From Deltaproteobacteria bacterium (GTDB lineage: Bacteria; Myxococcota; XYA12-FULL-58-9): DNA of 64,000 bases. The stretch lies in assembly GCA_016218825.1 (NCBI GenBank), contig JACRCV010000118.1, positions 62,001 through 126,000 on the forward strand, given 5' to 3'. Under the pieces are notes generated by a model. That model searched no databases. It was not told where the DNA came from and saw only the letters and a list, made by a program, of their open reading frames with translations. Position 1 is the stretch's first letter, and every line of letters begins with the position of its first letter. Positions 62,939-64,000 of the stretch are shown here, piece after piece. Position numbers and translations under genes: made by a program.

Positions 62939-63568
62939 GTGACCAAAGCCCCCCGGCGACGTCGATCCGAATCGGCGTCGCGGCGACAGCAGCAGGCGAC
63001 GCGCGCGATCCGCGCCCTCCTCCAAGGTCTGGGCGTCAGCCTCGCCGGCGAGCTCAAAGGCACGCCGGCCCGCGCCGCTTCCCTCTGGGTCGAGCACCTG
63101 CTCGCCGGTGAGGGGCTCGACCCGAAGGAGGTCCTCGGCCGCGGCAGCAAGACGCGCTCCCGATCCCCGGTGTCGCTGTTCGACGTCGGCGTCCACCTGG
63201 TCTGCCCGCACCATCTGACGGTGGCCTTCGGCGAGGCCCACGTCGCCTATCTGCCGCGGACCCGCGTCGCCGGCTTCGGTGCGCTCGCCCGCCTGGTCCG
63301 CGCCTGCACCGCGCGCCTGGCGCTGCAGGAGGACGCCACCCAGCTGATCGCCGACACCCTCGTCCTGCACCTCGGCGCCGTCGCGGCGGTCGTCGTCATC
63401 GACGCGCTGCATCCGTGTCACAACGTGCCGCACGCCCGCTCGCACCGCGCCCGCGCGGTCACCTGGGGCATCGCCGGCGACAAGGCCGCGGCCGACTCCC
63501 TCGCCCGCCTGCTCGCCGGACCCGAGCCCGGCGCCAAGGACGACTGCGGCTGCGACGGCTGTGCCTGA
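62939..63568 (+). CDS. Divergent FolE-like (GTP cyclohydrolase I fold) protein
   Basis: This 209-residue protein shows the T-fold of GTP cyclohydrolase I: TPARAASLWVEHLLAGEGLDP, VCPHHLTVAFGEAHVAYLP, ARLALQEDATQLIADTL and VIDALHPCHNV. The zinc ligands of FolE (the Cys and second His of CxHH, and the Cys of HxC) are kept. Several catalytic and GTP-binding features are not: CEHH is CPHH, GLSK is GFGA, and the ARG motif after HxC is absent. The reaction is therefore likely different from FolE. The C terminus is Cys-rich (DDCGCDGCA). It starts at GTG 62939 with AAGGAG 7 nt upstream, is divergent from ribA and precedes a RibD-type reductase by 1 nt. Confidence 0.78.
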   Translation: MTKAPRRRRSESASRRQQQATRAIRALLQGLGVSLAGELKGTPARAASLWVEHLLAGEGLDPKEVLGRGSKTRSRSPVSLFDVGVHLVCPHHLTVAFGEAHVAYLPRTRVAGFGALARLVRACTARLALQEDATQLIADTLVLHLGAVAAVVVIDALHPCHNVPHARSHRARAVTWGIAGDKAAADSLARLLAGPEPGAKDDCGCDGCA

Positions 63569-63569
63569 G

Positions 63570-64000
63570 ATGCCGCGCCCCGTCGTCAGACTGAACATGG
63601 CGATGACCGTCGACGGCAAGACGGCCTCGGCGGCGCGCGAGGCCGGCCGCTTCACCTCCGCCGCGGACCTCGCGCGGATGCAGGAGCTGCGCGCCGACGC
63701 CGACGCGGTGCTGGTGGGCGCCGAGACCGTGCGCCGCATCGATCCCCCGCTCTCGGTGGTTGACCCGGCGCTGCGGCAGCGGCGCCGTGACCGCGGCAAG
63801 AGCGAGCACCCGATGCAGTTGGTCTTGAGCGCGAGCGGCGACCTGCCGCCCACCTGCCGGGCGCTCTCCGAGCCCGCGGCCGCACCCCGGGTGCTCGTCA
63901 CCGGCGCCGACCCGCTGCGCCTCTTGCAGCCGCTCGCAAACGGCGTCGAGCACTGGCGACTCGGCAAGGGGACGGTCGATCTCCAAGAGCTCATGGGCCG
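63570..64000 (+). CDS. RibD C-terminal-type reductase, 3' end outside window (partial)
   Basis: The 143 visible residues match the DHFR-like RibD_C domain that reduces the ribosylaminopyrimidine in riboflavin synthesis: RLNMAMTVDGKTASA at the N terminus, then LRADADAVLVGAETVRR and PPLSV. There is no deaminase domain before it. It starts at ATG 63570, 1 nt after the FolE-like stop, so they form one operon. It could be a bona fide riboflavin reductase or a pterin/dihydrofolate-type reductase serving the FolE-like product; the available sequence does not decide this. Confidence 0.85.
   Translation, partial: MPRPVVRLNMAMTVDGKTASAAREAGRFTSAADLARMQELRADADAVLVGAETVRRIDPPLSVVDPALRQRRRDRGKSEHPMQLVLSASGDLPPTCRALSEPAAAPRVLVTGADPLRLLQPLANGVEHWRLGKGTVDLQELMG

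Overview
This window is very GC-rich chromosomal DNA (G or C dominates third codon positions) from a Gram-negative bacterium with a diaminopimelate-type cell wall. The best guess is a member of the Myxococcota (delta-proteobacterial relatives). The reasons are the many lipoproteins and secreted proteins of unknown role, a C-terminal sorting tail resembling MYXO-CTERM, an annexin-like giant protein, and a complete dcw cluster. No rRNA, tRNA, CRISPR array, prophage or insertion sequence was seen. The assignment rests on protein features only.

Left part (1-27.9 kb): a giant protein with four annexin-like repeats runs off the left edge. Next come an orphan ParA ATPase, an M3-like zinc peptidase lipoprotein, a small membrane protein and the ABC-F ATPase Uup. 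An OmpH-like coiled-coil protein is coupled to an HExxH membrane protein, followed by a predicted outer-membrane protein. An AAA ATPase/TOPRIM-like pair looks like an antiphage module. Then follow ribE-ribBX-ribH-nusB, a MESH1/SpoT-like HD hydrolase, a TSUP permease, an HSDL2-like SDR, the overlapping radical SAM-pgpA-cinA-MFS operon, and a PKD-type lipoprotein.

Centre (27.9-45.2 kb): a complete, very tightly coupled dcw operon on the minus strand, mraZ-rsmH-ftsL-ftsI-murE-murF-mraY-murD-ftsW-murG-murC-murB-ftsQ-ftsA-ftsZ, with no ddl. Upstream of mraZ are a sigma-70-like promoter and six GATC-containing repeats spaced 10-11 bp apart, which look like an MraZ-box array. Two strong hairpins follow ftsZ.

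Right part (45.5-64 kb): a YfhO-like membrane protein, RNase D, a lipoprotein with a 20-glycine tract, a PHP-domain lipoprotein, a lipoprotein with a MYXO-CTERM-like tail, and two tandem paralogous envelope proteins, one carrying a LysM domain. The end of the window holds an alpha/beta hydrolase, an intact GTP cyclohydrolase II (ribA), a divergent FolE-like protein and a stand-alone RibD-type reductase that runs off the right edge. The GTP cyclohydrolase II half of the RibB fusion at 16 kb has lost its zinc and catalytic residues, so the ribA gene 45 kb away probably supplies that step.

A recurring theme is a -10-like TAnnnT box 6-7 nt before a start codon that lacks a ribosome-binding site (seven genes, one with an imperfect box), which suggests widespread leaderless transcripts.
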